This document shows positions 13,548-14,703 of a stretch of DNA of 14,703 bases, piece after piece. How positions within the stretch are numbered: position 1 is the stretch's first letter; every line of letters begins with the position of its first letter. Source of the stretch: Bacteroidota bacterium (lineage in GTDB: Bacteria; Bacteroidota; Bacteroidia; Bacteroidales; Rikenellaceae); assembly GCA_023413645.1 (NCBI GenBank), contig JAEZPN010000083.1, positions 1-14,703 of the forward strand, in the 5' to 3' direction. The translations under genes were made by a program, and so were the position numbers. The notes under the pieces were generated by a model. It saw only the letters and a list, made by a program, of their open reading frames with translations. It ran no database searches and was not told the DNA's origin.

Positions 13548-14534
13548 ATGGAGTTTTCAGCATTAACAGTAGTCCTCATCATCGCACTTATCGCGGTGAT
13601 ATATGTGCTCAAGGGCATCAAGATTATACCTCAGTCAGAGACTCGCGTTGTGGAGCGTTTGGGTCGCTACGACCGCACACTAAAGTCGGGTGTAAACTAC
13701 CTGCTCCCCATCGTTGACCGCGCCCGCATGGTGGCACAGCGTACAGAGATGATCGTAGGAGGCCAGAAGTATGCCGTAATCAAGCAGACTGCAAAGATTG
13801 ACCTCCGCGAGCAAGTTTACGACTTCGACAAGCAGAGTGTGATTACGAAGGATAACGTAACGACAACAATCAATGCGTTGCTCTACTTCCAGATTGTTGA
13901 CCCCGTGAAGTCCGTATATGAGATTGACAACCTCCCCAACGCTATCGAGAAGCTCACGCAGACAACCTTGCGTAATGTGATTGGTGAATTGGAGCTCGAC
14001 GAGACCCTCACCTCGCGCGACACTATCAACTCGAAGCTTCGCATCGTGTTGGACGAGGCCACAAACAAGTGGGGCGTAAAGGTAAACCGTGTTGAGTTGC
14101 AGGATATTACACCTCCCGAGTCTGTACGTCGCGCCATGGAGCAGCAGATGCAGGCAGAGCGTGAGCGCCGTGCCAAGGTCCTCGAGGCGAAGGGTCAGAA
14201 GGAGGCTATGATCTTGCAGTCTGAGGGTGAGAAGGCATCGCAGATCAACCAGGCAGAGGCAGAGAAACAGACACAGATCTTGAAGGCTCAGGGTGAGGCC
14301 GACGCAAAGGTGTTGCAGGCAACAGCCGAGGCAGAGGCTATCCGCAAGGTGGCAGAGGCTATCGCAGAGTCTAAGACCGACCCAGCAACCTATATGCTTC
14401 TTATGAAGTACGTAGAGACATTGAAGGAGATTGGCGCGGGCAACCAGTCAAAGACCGTATTCTTACCCTTCGAGGCAAGCAACCTTGTTGGTGCCCTCGG
14501 TTCACTCACCGAACTTATCGACAAGAAGAAGTAG
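13548..14534 (+). CDS. SPFH/stomatin-family membrane protein (QmcA-like)
   Basis: 328 residues. A single N-terminal membrane segment (about 5-23) is followed by GIKIIPQSETRVVERLGRY (23-41), the usual opening of stomatin and QmcA-type proteins, then the SPFH/Band 7 domain to about residue 190 (YDFDKQSVITKDNVTTTINALLYFQIVDP lies inside it). From about 190 to 275 the sequence is a long Ala/Glu/Gln/Lys-rich coiled coil with repeated EAE.Q..IL.A.GEA units, which drives large ring or cage assemblies in this family. It ends in a basic tail (DKKK). Likely role: organising inner-membrane microdomains or protein quality control together with the NfeD-like protein encoded directly before it. The unit ends at a strong hairpin. 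Confidence 0.94.
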   Translation: MEFSALTVVLIIALIAVIYVLKGIKIIPQSETRVVERLGRYDRTLKSGVNYLLPIVDRARMVAQRTEMIVGGQKYAVIKQTAKIDLREQVYDFDKQSVITKDNVTTTINALLYFQIVDPVKSVYEIDNLPNAIEKLTQTTLRNVIGELELDETLTSRDTINSKLRIVLDEATNKWGVKVNRVELQDITPPESVRRAMEQQMQAERERRAKVLEAKGQKEAMILQSEGEKASQINQAEAEKQTQILKAQGEADAKVLQATAEAEAIRKVAEAIAESKTDPATYMLLMKYVETLKEIGAGNQSKTVFLPFEASNLVGALGSLTELIDKKK

Positions 14535-14552
14535 TAATAACACTTTGATACT

Positions 14553-14588
14553 AAATAAAATAGGTGGCGTGTGCCACCTATTTTATTT
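14553..14588. terminator. Strong bidirectional terminator
   Basis: A perfect 16-bp stem, bases 14553-14568 pairing with 14573-14588 (core TAGGTGGC / GCCACCTA), with a GTGT loop. The lower stem is A/T, so both strands end in a T-rich tract (ATTTTATTTTA on plus, ATTTTATTTAG on minus). It ends the nfeD-SPFH unit and also contains the stop codon (14583-14585) of the convergent methyltransferase gene. Confidence 0.9.
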
Positions 14589-14703
14589 TACACGTATCAT
14601 ATTGATACCGTCACGTATTGGTACAATCACATTATCCACTCGTGGGTCATCCGCAACCATGCGGTTAAACTCCACGATAGCCTCGGTGTGCTTATCGTTG
14701 TGG
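14583..14703 (-). CDS. O-methyltransferase, C-terminal end only
   Basis: The minus strand is open from the window edge to a TAA at 14585-14583, giving the last 39 residues (HNDKHTEAIVEFNRMVADDP..., ending ...GINMIRVK). The pattern K/D-H-T-E-A-I-x-E-F-N-x-x-V-A-x-D-P-R-V, then VIVPIRDGINMIRVK is the typical end of class I SAM-dependent O-methyltransferases of the caffeoyl-CoA/catechol type, which finish in P-x-x-DG-x-x-x-x-x-K. The main domain, with the SAM site, lies outside the window, so the substrate cannot be judged. Confidence 0.8.
   Translation of the reverse strand, partial: HNDKHTEAIVEFNRMVADDPRVDNVIVPIRDGINMIRVK

Noticed and set aside
13548..14534. NfeD-SPFH pair as part of a new defence or signalling system
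   Set aside because: This pair is a widespread housekeeping membrane unit, bounded here by its own promoter and terminator, with no effector gene attached.

Overview
The window looks like a chromosomal segment of a gut-type member of the Bacteroidales. The evidence is threefold: promoters fit the Bacteroidetes pattern (TTG or TTTG, about 20 bases, then TAnnTTTG) instead of the E. coli type; purine-rich Shine-Dalgarno sequences are largely absent; and there are many short lipoproteins with Cys at residues 17-21. The protein set (clostripain-type lipoprotein, long-form urocanase, bifunctional FtcD) also fits. The genus cannot be fixed from the sequence alone.

Left part (1-5300). Two minus-strand lipoprotein genes lie in tandem (the first runs off the window edge), driven by a good promoter at 1359-1390. 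A gene-free stretch of about 300 bases with a paired inverted repeat separates them from a plus-strand GadC-like amino-acid antiporter (1626-3086). A perfect hairpin terminator separates the antiporter from a convergent lipid-anchored clostripain-family (C11) cysteine peptidase (3163-4530). Beyond its promoter sits a minus-strand terminator with no obvious upstream gene. Next comes a small AT-rich plus-strand lipoprotein of unknown function, ending at a long shared hairpin.

Centre (5335-12889, all minus strand). This is a tight histidine-utilisation operon, transcribed right to left: a Dabb-family small protein, ftcD (formimidoyltransferase-cyclodeaminase fusion), hutU (urocanase), hutH (histidine ammonia-lyase), hutI (imidazolonepropionase), then a lipoprotein-type nitroreductase. 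Together HutH, HutU, HutI and FtcD take histidine through urocanate, imidazolonepropionate and formiminoglutamate to glutamate. The formimino group passes to tetrahydrofolate and is deaminated to methenyl-tetrahydrofolate. This is the route used by mammals, so no hutG or hutF is needed and none is seen. Gaps are 77, 15, 26, -17 (overlap) and 23 bases.

Right part (12890-14703). A divergent control region of 221 bases carries a weak minus promoter, a strong plus promoter and an interrupted palindrome. It is followed by an nfeD-like gene and a stomatin/SPFH gene two bases apart, a 16-bp hairpin terminator, and the last 39 codons of a convergent O-methyltransferase gene.

No rRNA, tRNA, CRISPR array, transposase or phage gene was seen. 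I did not find an obviously new defence or mobile system. The points most worth a second look are the exported nitroreductase at the end of the hut operon, the Dabb protein at its head, the candidate operator, the plug-less antiporter and the orphan minus-strand terminator.
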